DNA of 12,618 nucleotides, from the NCBI GenBank assembly GCA_031401815.1, contig JANNRW010000439.1:1-12618 (forward strand). The letters run 5' to 3'. Origin of the DNA: JANNRW01 sp031401815 (GTDB taxonomy: Bacteria; Desulfobacterota; Desulfuromonadia; Geobacterales; DSM-12255). The notes under the pieces were generated by a model. That model was given only the letters and a program-made list of their open reading frames with translations. It made no database searches and had not been told where the DNA came from. A program made the position numbers and the translations under genes. Shown here piece by piece: positions 1-6,080 of the stretch (positions are counted from its first letter, which is position 1; each line of letters begins with the position of its first letter).

Positions 1-1
1 G

Positions 2-826
2 TTCATTCAGCGCTTCATCAGGGAAATCCCTCACCAGGAGATCGGCTGGCAATTTGTAAATGTTCTTGACGCAAACGCAAGTCATATAACGCTCTCAAAA
101 GCCAGAGAACAGATGAACGAGATGCATCCTGCCGACCTTGCCGATATTATCGCCAGTATTCCACGTCATAATATCCAGCAGATGCTTGAGTCTCTGGACA
201 CCGAAACTGCCGGCGAAGCCATTCACGAGCTTGATCCGGATCTTCGCATTCAGGTCATAAGCCAGTTAACCAGTGATCACGCTTCCGACATTCTCGAAGA
301 GATGGATCCTGACGAAGCTGCCGATGTTCTGGGCGACCTCCCGGAAGAAAAGGCAAAAGAGCTGCTGGGACTCATGGATGCTGATGATGCAGAGGATATT
401 CAGGAGCTGATGGAGCATGAAGACGATACTGTCGGCGGTCTGATGACTAATGAGTTTGTCGTTATCAGCGCAGGTATGACTGTAGGTGAAGCATTACAGA
501 CCCTGAGAAGTCAGGCTGAAGAAATAGAGATGATTTTTTACGCCTACCTGCTTGATAATGATGAAAAACTTCTTGGAGTTGTAAGTATTCGTGAACTATT
601 GATTAACGACCCTTCTCTGCCGATTACCGAGATCATTACGGAACAGATCAAGCGAGTAAGTATCAATTCCGAACCGGAAGAGATCCTGGAAATTATCGCA
701 AAATATGATCTGTTCGCTGTGCCGGTAATCGATCAGGATGGAAAGATGGCCGGCGTAGTGACAATAGACGATATAGTTGAAATATTCCTGCCACACGCTC
801 TAAAACGAAAACGTCACCCATCCTGA
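2..826 (+). CDS. Soluble MgtE-N / CBS-pair protein, 5' end outside the window
   Basis: The reading frame is open from base 2, so the start lies upstream; 274 residues are visible. The first ~37 residues (IPHQEIGW then ITLSKAREQMNEMHPADLAD) resemble the end of a PRC-barrel-like segment leading into MgtE_N. Next comes an MgtE N-terminal superhelical domain (about nt 120-430) with repeated acidic helices such as MDPDEAADVLGDLPEEKAKE. Two CBS domains follow (about nt 440-800), the second ending in GVVTIDDIVEIF. The protein stops directly after CBS2, so the plug helix and membrane domain of a full MgtE are absent. In MgtE this cytosolic module binds Mg2+ and gates the pore (family knowledge). The NRAMP gene begins 48 bp downstream on the same strand, so it is probably a partner or Mg2+ sensor for that transporter (inference). 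An alternative is a free-standing regulator binding an adenine nucleotide through CBS. Confidence 0.88.
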   Translation, partial: FIQRFIREIPHQEIGWQFVNVLDANASHITLSKAREQMNEMHPADLADIIASIPRHNIQQMLESLDTETAGEAIHELDPDLRIQVISQLTSDHASDILEEMDPDEAADVLGDLPEEKAKELLGLMDADDAEDIQELMEHEDDTVGGLMTNEFVVISAGMTVGEALQTLRSQAEEIEMIFYAYLLDNDEKLLGVVSIRELLINDPSLPITEIITEQIKRVSINSEPEEILEIIAKYDLFAVPVIDQDGKMAGVVTIDDIVEIFLPHALKRKRHPS

Positions 827-874
827 CAGGCTCTGCTCATTTAATTAATTTTTACCATAAACAGGTATTTTCAT

Positions 875-2131
875 ATGAAGGTGAACAAAAAAAACTTCCT
901 TTTATTTCTTTTGATTCTCGGGCCAGGCATTATTACCGCCAATGTGGATAATGATGCCGGCGGCATTACTACCTACTCTCTTGCCGCAGCCAACTATGGA
1001 TATTCCATCCTCTGGATGATGATACCGACCACTTTGGCACTGGTGGTAGTTCAGGAAATGTGCGCCCGAATGGGGGCGGTGACCGGTAAGGGACTCTCGG
1101 ATCTGATCCGGGAATCCTTCGGGGTCAAGGTGACTTTCTACGTCATGATCGCCCTTTTTCTCACCAACATGGGGAACTCCATCTCCGAATTCGCCGGCAT
1201 TGCTGCAAGCCTGGAACTCTTCGGCATAAGCAAGTATCTCTCAGTCCCTATCTGTGCCAGCCTGGTCTGGCTGCTCATTGTCAAGGGGTCTTACAAAACC
1301 GTGGAAAAGGTTTTTCTTGTGGCCTGCCTGGTCTACATCTCTTACCCACTTGCCGCTTTCATGGCCGGCCCGAAATGGGATTTGGTGCTCAAGGCGACAT
1401 TCACCCCGACTTTCAAGAGTGACAGTGCCTATATCATGACCCTGATCGGCATCATCGGCACCACTATTGCTCCCTGGATGCAGTTCTACCAGCAATCAGC
1501 CGTAGTTGAGAAGGGAATCACAGCCGAACAGTATGCTTTCACCCGCCTGGATGTCATTATCGGCTGTGTTCTGGCCATTGTTGTGGCTTTTTTCATGATG
1601 GTCGCCTGCGCCTCGACCATCCACGTACAGGGGCTTAAAATTGAGACTGCTGCCGATGCAGCTCTTGCTCTCAAACCTCTGGTCGGTCAGTATGCCTCTT
1701 CGTTGTTTGCATTCGGCCTGTTTAACGCTTCGCTCTTCGGCGCCTGCATCCTGCCACTCTCCACGGCTTTCTACATCTGCGAGGGTATGGGATGGGAGTC
1801 AGGGGTGGACAAGGACTTCCGCAAAGCCCCCCAGTTTTTCTGGCTGTTCACGATTATCATAGTTATCAGTGCCCTGATAATCCTCATCCCCAATGCGCCG
1901 CTCATCTTCATAATGTACATCTCCCAGGTAGTTAACGGCGTTGTACTCCCTTTCGTCCTGATCTTCATGCTGTTACTGATCAACGACAAACGGCTCATGG
2001 GGAGTTACGTGAACGGCCCGGTATTAAACAGCATTACCTGGGTCACGGTGGTCATAATGGTACTCCTTACCCTGCTGATGACCTTTGACTTGATACTTCC
2101 AGGCGCCTTTGCCCGTTTATTGGTGAGGTAG
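875..2131 (+). CDS. NRAMP/SLC11-family transporter, NRMT-like, probable Mg2+ uptake
   Basis: This 418-residue inner-membrane protein has about 11 hydrophobic segments and is NRAMP-like throughout, with GPGIITAN at residues 16-23 and QEMCARMGAVTGKGL at 60-74. In classical Mn2+/Fe2+ NRAMPs, TM1 carries DPGN and TM6 carries MPH. Here TM1 reads DNDAGG (25-30), so DPGN aligns with DAGG, and TM6 reads TTIAPWMQFYQQS (196-208), so MPH aligns with APW. The metal-binding Asn and the soft-metal-selecting Met are therefore lost and the Asp (D27) kept, the pattern of NRAMP-related magnesium transporters. Mg2+ import is the preferred inference; a name such as mntH would mislead. The MgtE-N/CBS gene 48 bp upstream supports a magnesium role. 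The ATG at 875 has only a weak CAGG-type site at 862-865. Confidence 0.9.
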   Translation: MKVNKKNFLLFLLILGPGIITANVDNDAGGITTYSLAAANYGYSILWMMIPTTLALVVVQEMCARMGAVTGKGLSDLIRESFGVKVTFYVMIALFLTNMGNSISEFAGIAASLELFGISKYLSVPICASLVWLLIVKGSYKTVEKVFLVACLVYISYPLAAFMAGPKWDLVLKATFTPTFKSDSAYIMTLIGIIGTTIAPWMQFYQQSAVVEKGITAEQYAFTRLDVIIGCVLAIVVAFFMMVACASTIHVQGLKIETAADAALALKPLVGQYASSLFAFGLFNASLFGACILPLSTAFYICEGMGWESGVDKDFRKAPQFFWLFTIIIVISALIILIPNAPLIFIMYISQVVNGVVLPFVLIFMLLLINDKRLMGSYVNGPVLNSITWVTVVIMVLLTLLMTFDLILPGAFARLLVR

Positions 2132-2167
2132 CCGCCCCGCAACAGAATGAAGCAGAAATGCACGTAT

Positions 2168-2172
2168 AGGAG
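2168..2172 (+). promoter_or_regulatory. Ribosome binding site deciding the RRM start
   Basis: AGGAG sits 2 nt before the ATG at 2175 and 11 nt before the ATG at 2184. The first spacing is too short for normal initiation, so the second start is preferred, though 11 nt is on the long side. Confidence 0.6.
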
Positions 2173-2183
2173 AAATGAATAAT

Positions 2184-2498
2184 ATGGGAAGAGAACTTTA
2201 CGTAGGAAGCCTGCCTTACGAAACAACCGAAGATGATCTGCGCCGCCTGTTTACTGTCGCCGGAACAGTGCAGTCAGTCCATCTCATAACCGACCCTGTC
2301 AGCGGAAAATCAAAGGGGTGTGGTTATGTCAAGATGACGAGCGAGAGTGAAGCAAAGGAAGCAATCAACAGCCTTGATGGTGCCAGGATTGATAACCGCC
2401 TGATTACTGTTTCCATTGCAAGGGAGATAAAAAAAGAGGAGAAGCGGGCGGGTGCCGGTCAGCGGCGTGCCTGGCAACAGCGACGACCAAAGGAATAA
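2184..2498 (+). CDS. Small RRM-family RNA-binding protein
   Basis: The product is 104 residues with a single RNA-recognition motif. RNP2 is LYVGSL (residues 5-10) and RNP1 is KGCGYVKM (44-51). The beta-alpha-beta-beta-alpha-beta order is readable, and a basic tail follows (KKEEKRAGAGQRRAWQQRR). Such single-RRM proteins bind single-stranded RNA and are often cold- or stress-related in bacteria (family knowledge). An ATG at 2175 would add MNN, but AGGAG at 2168-2172 lies only 2 nt from it, against 11 nt from the ATG at 2184; the product from 2184, MGRELYVG, also matches the usual start of the family. The first aromatic position of RNP1 is Cys46 rather than Phe/Tyr, while Tyr48 is kept. The gene lies 43-52 bp after the transporter and may be co-transcribed. 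Confidence 0.9.
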   Translation: MGRELYVGSLPYETTEDDLRRLFTVAGTVQSVHLITDPVSGKSKGCGYVKMTSESEAKEAINSLDGARIDNRLITVSIAREIKKEEKRAGAGQRRAWQQRRPKE

Positions 2499-2545
2499 CT
2501 CTCCGCTTGTATTCAGTATCCTTGACCCTTATTGACACTTAATTG

Positions 2546-4510
2546 TTATCCCACGTCCAGCACCTTTCGCACCATGGCCGCCATATCCGGCAGTGAGAAC
2601 GGTTTCTGAATGAAATGAACCCCCTCATCCAGCACGCCGTGATGAGCGATGATGTCCGCCGTGTAGCCAGACATGAACAGCCGCTTCATGCCGGGGTGGA
2701 TAGCAAGGATATTTCTGGCCAGATCTCTGCCGTTCATCTCCGGCATGATTACATCGGTCATCAGCAGGTGAATTGTACCGTGGTGCTCACGAGCCAGTTC
2801 CATGGCCCGGCCGGGGTTGACGGCCCGAAGAACGGTATAATCCTGCATTTCAAGCAGCTGGGAAGTTATTTCCAAAATTGCCGGTTCGTCTTCCACAAGC
2901 AAGATGGTCTCATGGCCGCGCGGCACTGCCTGTGCGGCTTCTTCAGCATGTTTCCGGAGAAAGTCTTCCGCGTAGTGCGGCAGGTGAATGGAGAAGGTGC
3001 TTCCTTTGCCAGGTTCGCTGTAGATGTTGATGAAGCCGTTATTCTGCTTGACTGCGCCATAAACCGTGGCAAGGCCGAGACCAGTCCCTTCGCCCACCCC
3101 CTTGGTGGTGTAGAACGGCTCAAAAATGTGGGTCAATGTTTCCTTATCCATCCCTTTGCCGTTGTCACTTACAACCAGCCGCACATATTCACCCGGTGTT
3201 GCTTCCGGGTTGGCGGCGCTGTAGTCCGTGTCTATGGTGCAGGTGCCGGTTTCAATGCTGATCCGACCGGTATCTTCGATGGCGTCGCGGGCGTTGACAC
3301 AGAGGTTGGCCAGAATCTGGTCGAGCTGCGAGGGGTCGATCTTGACCTGACAGAGCTCAGGTGATGGTTGCCAGGTCAGGTGGATATCTTCACCGATCAG
3401 CCGCTGCAGCATCTTGAGCATGTTGGCGACGGTGTCGTTCAGGTCGATGACTTTGGGGGATATCGTCTGCTTGCGGGCAAAGGCCAATAGTTGCCGGGTG
3501 AGGTCAGCGGAGCGCTGGGCAGCAGATTTGATCTCCTTAAGGTCAGCGCAGACCGGGTTGGCCGGATCAAGGCGCATCAACCCCAGTTCGGCATGGCCGA
3601 GGATGACACTGAGCATGTTGTTGAAGTCATGAGCCACACCGCCGGCCAGACGGCCCACCGATTCCATCTTCTGCGCCTGGTGGAGCTGGGCTTCAAGCTT
3701 AGACTTCTCTTCCTGGCTACTCCTGATCTCAGTAATATTACGGCCAACACCCAATACGCCGATAAGTGCCCCATTGTTATCGTACATCGGTGTTTTTGTT
3801 GTATAAAGCAAGACCCTCTGGCCATCATCAGGAAAAGTTATCCACTCTTCATTACTGCTGGGACTGTTTGCGGCCATTGCCTTGCGGTCGTGCTCGCGGA
3901 AAAAATCTGCCAGCTCCTTTTCTACAAAGTCATAGTCTGTTTTTCCCAAAATGTCTGCTTCTTTAGCACCGAAAAAACGTTCAAATATCACATTGCAGGA
4001 GAGATATACCCCATCGGCATCTTTAAGCCAGATCAGATCCGGGATGGTATTGAGAAGTGAACGAAAGCGTGACTCACTCTCCAAAAGAGATTCTTCAATC
4101 AAAATTCGTTCAGCGATTTCCGCCTCTAGCTGGTTAGTCCGCTGCTGAACCCGCAACTCAAGTTCGGCCTTTAACTGATCATTTTGAAGACGCTGACTAC
4201 GCTCCTCCAGAACGACTGCCAGCATGTAGCAGAAGTTATTCATGTAATCCAGATAGGGCGCAAACAGTTCCTTGTCATCAAGCGTTAACAGCATTTCACC
4301 AAGGAATCTCTCGCCAAGAGAGACAGGGATTCTGACTGTCGTCGATTCATAATCCTGATCCTGAGGACTCACAGAGTAACGTACAGCTGAGACACCCGGC
4401 ATATCCTGCAGGCCACGGCAAACGAAGCTGAAGATGGACTTTTCATCAGGAAGACTGATCACAAAGCTCTGCATCACCAACAACTGACCAAGAATTTCAG
4501 GTTTTAGCAT
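2546..4510 (-). CDS. PAS hybrid sensor histidine kinase with C-terminal receiver
   Basis: The product is 654 residues with no clear membrane segment, so it is probably cytoplasmic. Residues 1-105 form a GAF-like-sized N-terminal sensory region I cannot assign. A coiled coil follows (about 100-148), then a PAS domain (about 143-262, FRSLLNTIPDLIWLKDADG onward). The HisKA motif is AGGVAHDFNN with phospho-acceptor His294. The ATPase domain has its N-box at 398-410 (LANLCVNARDA), G1 DNGKGMD (449-455) and G2 GEGTGLGL (473-480). The receiver covers about 533-654 with acidic residues E540/D541, phospho-acceptor D586 (LLMTDVIMP), S614 and K636, all intact. The gene follows the MEDS gene by 11 nt, and its AAGG ribosome site (4520-4523) overlaps that gene's stop codon, so the two are translationally close. 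No separate output regulator is adjacent. The signal sensed is unknown. Confidence 0.93.
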   Translation of the reverse strand: MLKPEILGQLLVMQSFVISLPDEKSIFSFVCRGLQDMPGVSAVRYSVSPQDQDYESTTVRIPVSLGERFLGEMLLTLDDKELFAPYLDYMNNFCYMLAVVLEERSQRLQNDQLKAELELRVQQRTNQLEAEIAERILIEESLLESESRFRSLLNTIPDLIWLKDADGVYLSCNVIFERFFGAKEADILGKTDYDFVEKELADFFREHDRKAMAANSPSSNEEWITFPDDGQRVLLYTTKTPMYDNNGALIGVLGVGRNITEIRSSQEEKSKLEAQLHQAQKMESVGRLAGGVAHDFNNMLSVILGHAELGLMRLDPANPVCADLKEIKSAAQRSADLTRQLLAFARKQTISPKVIDLNDTVANMLKMLQRLIGEDIHLTWQPSPELCQVKIDPSQLDQILANLCVNARDAIEDTGRISIETGTCTIDTDYSAANPEATPGEYVRLVVSDNGKGMDKETLTHIFEPFYTTKGVGEGTGLGLATVYGAVKQNNGFINIYSEPGKGSTFSIHLPHYAEDFLRKHAEEAAQAVPRGHETILLVEDEPAILEITSQLLEMQDYTVLRAVNPGRAMELAREHHGTIHLLMTDVIMPEMNGRDLARNILAIHPGMKRLFMSGYTADIIAHHGVLDEGVHFIQKPFSLPDMAAMVRKVLDVG

Positions 4511-4521
4511 AGAGACTTTCC

Positions 4522-5136
4522 TTACTGTGTCAGAAATTCTTCCGGTCTGATATAAAACGGGTTGTGAACAACAGAACCGCGCACAATCATGAGTGGATGC
4601 ACCTTCAACACATCCATGATCATGGCCCCGTCAAAGGAGCGTGCATCGTATTGACATACCGCAGTGACCGGATGGTCACGCAGCAGGATGCTTACCTTTG
4701 ATTCGTACTCCATAAGTCTGTTCCCGCCGCTGACATGCTGGATCTCGGTCGCCATCTCGCCGATGACTCTGGCGGCGGGATACCCTTCCGTTACAGAGTC
4801 ATTGTAGTAGCTGGCCAGCAAACTGAGCATCCGCTCAGGCTCAAAACGGTCGTTTTCAAAGTAAATGTCCCGTGTCCCTGCCAGTGTCAGAGCCCCGCTC
4901 TCAATGGCATCATTGTGTGAAATCCCATAATTGCCGAGGAATTCCCCAATAGCCTGTTTGGTGGTATTATCAGAAAAACAGCAAGTACGCTCTTTGGACT
5001 GAAGACCGCTTAAAATAAATTTGAGCAGTAACTCCTGTCGTTCGTCGTCACTGCTGAAAATCTGGCAGATATGGACTCCAGGAAGAAACGGCTCATTGGT
5101 GAAGCCGAGTGAAATTGACTTATTACTCTGTGACAT
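4522..5136 (-). CDS. MEDS (DcmR-type sensory) domain protein
   Basis: This 204-residue soluble protein is almost entirely a MEDS domain (methanogen/methylotroph DcmR sensory domain). The diagnostic start is GVHICQIFSSDDERQELLLK (residues ~20-39) and the typical end is CQYDARSF, then VLKVHPLMIVRG and NPFYIRPEEFL. MEDS domains are related to RecA/KaiC-like folds and are thought to sense small organic molecules (family knowledge); no Walker A motif is visible here. It has no output domain and sits immediately upstream of a hybrid kinase, so it is probably that kinase's sensory or regulatory partner (inference). The start is well supported: AGGAG on the minus strand (5144-5148) lies 7 nt before the ATG. 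The stop is TAA at 4522-4524. Confidence 0.88.
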   Translation of the reverse strand: MSQSNKSISLGFTNEPFLPGVHICQIFSSDDERQELLLKFILSGLQSKERTCCFSDNTTKQAIGEFLGNYGISHNDAIESGALTLAGTRDIYFENDRFEPERMLSLLASYYNDSVTEGYPAARVIGEMATEIQHVSGGNRLMEYESKVSILLRDHPVTAVCQYDARSFDGAMIMDVLKVHPLMIVRGSVVHNPFYIRPEEFLTQ

Positions 5137-5256
5137 GGCAGATCTCCTCTTATGAATTTCAGTCTGCTTTTCCCTGGATTGCTCCTAAAAGGGACTCGGA
5201 ACTTACCAATATACCGATTTACATCTCATCGTCAGGTCATCTTTGCCGCTCTTTCA

Positions 5257-5285
5257 ATTGTAAAATCCTCAGCGTAACCTATCAA
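5257..5285 (-). promoter_or_regulatory. Sigma70-type promoter for the MEDS-kinase operon
   Basis: On the minus strand, TTGATA (5280-5285) and TACAAT (5257-5262) are separated by exactly 17 bp. Each hexamer matches the consensus at 5 of 6 positions. The expected transcription start is near 5250, giving a leader of about 114 nt before the MEDS ATG. I could not recognise a riboswitch in that leader. Confidence 0.55.
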
Positions 5286-5350
5286 GAACGACAAATCCGG
5301 CTTTAAATCGCAAAACTAATATATCAGTTTATTCCAAGTCCCTAAGTACC

Positions 5351-5487
5351 CAAGGATGATGCTCTCGCAAATTGTCATTCCCGCAGAGATTCTGAGCGGG
5401 AATCCGGTTTGTAACATATTGAAATCATAGATCCCCGATAAAGACATTCGGGGATGACAAATAAGGATTTTGCGAATGCATCAAGGA
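5351..5487. repeat. MITE/REP-like element with long imperfect terminal inverted repeats
   Basis: The outer arms TGATGCTCTCGCAAA (5357-5371) and the reverse complement of 5469-5483 (TGATGCATTCGCAAA) agree at 13 of 15 positions. Moving inward, TTGTCATTCCCG (5372-5383) is matched by TTGTCATCCCCG on the opposite strand near 5449-5460. Inside are two 8-bp hairpins: ATTCCCGC/GCGGGAAT (5377-5384 with 5396-5403) and ATCCCCGA/TCGGGGAT (5431-5438 with 5448-5455). There is no coding capacity. The GTCATTCCCGC...GGGGATGAC pattern resembles intergenic palindromic repeats common in proteobacterial genomes, so other copies are expected elsewhere in the chromosome (inference). Confidence 0.65.
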
Positions 5488-5676
5488 TATTCTTCTTTGC
5501 CTGAAACAATTATGAACCGGACTATATTGAAAGTATATTGTCATACAGGGTATTTACAACACCAACGCAGAAATTTAAATTCCCAACAATTAATCTCCTG
5601 ATAGAACTGATCCTGTTTTCATGAATAATTTTCTATGGCGGAAACTCATTATTTACAAAAATATGTCATCACCCCT

Positions 5677-5705
5677 TTGCATTTCCGCAATTTTTCTGGT
5701 ATCAA
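5677..5705 (+). promoter_or_regulatory. Candidate promoter for the 49-codon gene
   Basis: TTGCAT (5677-5682) and TATCAA (5700-5705) are spaced by 17 bp; the hexamers match consensus at 3 and 4 positions. The predicted transcription start (about 5712) coincides with the first base of the dyad at 5712-5728. The call is weak on sequence alone. Confidence 0.3.
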
Positions 5706-5711
5706 TAAATA

Positions 5712-5728
5712 GTCTGTACTTTACAGAC
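5712..5728. repeat. 17-bp dyad GTCTGTA-CTT-TACAGAC
   Basis: This is a perfect inverted repeat with 7-bp arms and a 3-nt centre, 38 bp before the GTG of the small gene. It could be an operator or a 5'-end RNA hairpin. No regulator can be assigned. Confidence 0.45.
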
Positions 5729-5766
5729 AATCTTCATTACCGACTTGCTGCAAAAGGGGGCTTTAA

Positions 5767-5916
5767 GTGGCAGATAATCAAAACGGAACCGGGACTCTTT
5801 TACTATCATTTATTACAGGTATTGCTACAGGCATTGCGGCTGCCCTGCTGATCAACAAATCGCTTGAAAATGTATCCACTGCATCTGACGACCAGGAAGA
5901 TCAGCTTTTTATCTAA
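5767..5916 (+). CDS. 49-residue small membrane protein (YtxH-like style)
   Basis: The frame opens with GTG at 5767, preceded by an AGGGGG-type ribosome site about 7 nt upstream, and ends with TAA at 5914-5916. The product begins MADNQNGTGTLLLSFITG and has one glycine/alanine-rich hydrophobic segment (about residues 10-29). A short charged tail rich in Asp, Glu and Gln (DDQEDQ) follows and ends in LFI. This N-terminal pattern (short polar start, GTGTLL, small-residue transmembrane helix, charged tail) resembles YtxH-type and related small envelope proteins, but it is too short for a firm family call. It is followed after 50 bp by a terminator-like hairpin, so it is probably a monocistronic unit. 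A 76-codon ATG frame at 5621-5851 overlaps it in another frame and looks spurious. Confidence 0.6.
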   Translation: MADNQNGTGTLLLSFITGIATGIAAALLINKSLENVSTASDDQEDQLFI

Positions 5917-5966
5917 ACTTCTAAAAGCTCTGCTTTAATCCGAGCCATTAATATCATTACGCAATG

Positions 5967-5988
5967 AAAGGGGACTCTGTCCCCTTTT
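5967..5988 (+). terminator. Strong hairpin with T-tract after the small gene
   Basis: The arms AAAGGGGAC (5967-5975) and GTCCCCTTT (5979-5987) form a perfect 9-bp stem with a TCT loop, followed by a short T run to 5988. The position 50 bp past the small gene fits rho-independent termination. The symmetric AAAG...CTTT ends mean it could act on both strands. Motifs of the form GGGGACnnnGTCCCC also occur as dispersed palindromes in some genomes, so it may instead be a repeat copy. Confidence 0.6.
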
Positions 5989-6029
5989 CTGTGTGTACCG
6001 GACAGTCACTGATTATTTGATTTTTTCCT

Positions 6030-6057
6030 ACTGAACCCTGACTACTGAATCCTGACC
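6030..6057 (+). repeat. Two tandem 14-bp units before the peptidase gene
   Basis: ACTGAACCCTGACT (6030-6043) is followed directly by ACTGAATCCTGACC (6044-6057), with two mismatches. It lies 23 bp before the peptidase ATG, just upstream of the ribosome site. No function is evident. Confidence 0.5.
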
Positions 6058-6080
6058 CCTCTGTTTTTTAAGGATCACCC

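Larger units (their letters stand above)
5137..5766. other. 630-bp gene-poor intergenic stretch
   Basis: This region lies between the MEDS gene and the 49-codon gene, which are divergent. It holds the promoter of the MEDS-kinase operon (5257-5285), a MITE/REP-like inverted-repeat element (5351-5487), a weak promoter candidate (5677-5705) and a 17-bp dyad (5712-5728). The part from 5488 to 5676 is AT-rich and shows nothing else I can name. Short open frames here lack ribosome sites and recognisable protein content. Confidence 0.7.

Noticed and set aside
2615..3364. 249-codon plus-strand open frame
   Set aside because: It is antisense to the ATPase and receiver part of the kinase gene, which carries clear conserved motifs. 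The translated frame shows no recognisable protein features.
3491..4060. 189-codon plus-strand open frame
   Set aside because: It is antisense to the PAS-HisKA part of the kinase gene. It has no ribosome site and no recognisable domain.
5137..5250. Possible riboswitch in the MEDS-kinase leader
   Set aside because: A leader of about 114 nt is long enough, but I could not match c-di-GMP (GEMM) or any other riboswitch core by eye.
5109..5306. 65-codon plus-strand frame overlapping the MEDS start
   Set aside because: It overlaps the MEDS start and promoter on the opposite strand, has no ribosome site and has low-quality amino-acid content.
5621..5851. 76-codon ATG frame in the intergenic stretch
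   Set aside because: It overlaps the better supported 49-codon gene in another frame, lacks a ribosome site, and runs through the promoter-like pair and dyad.
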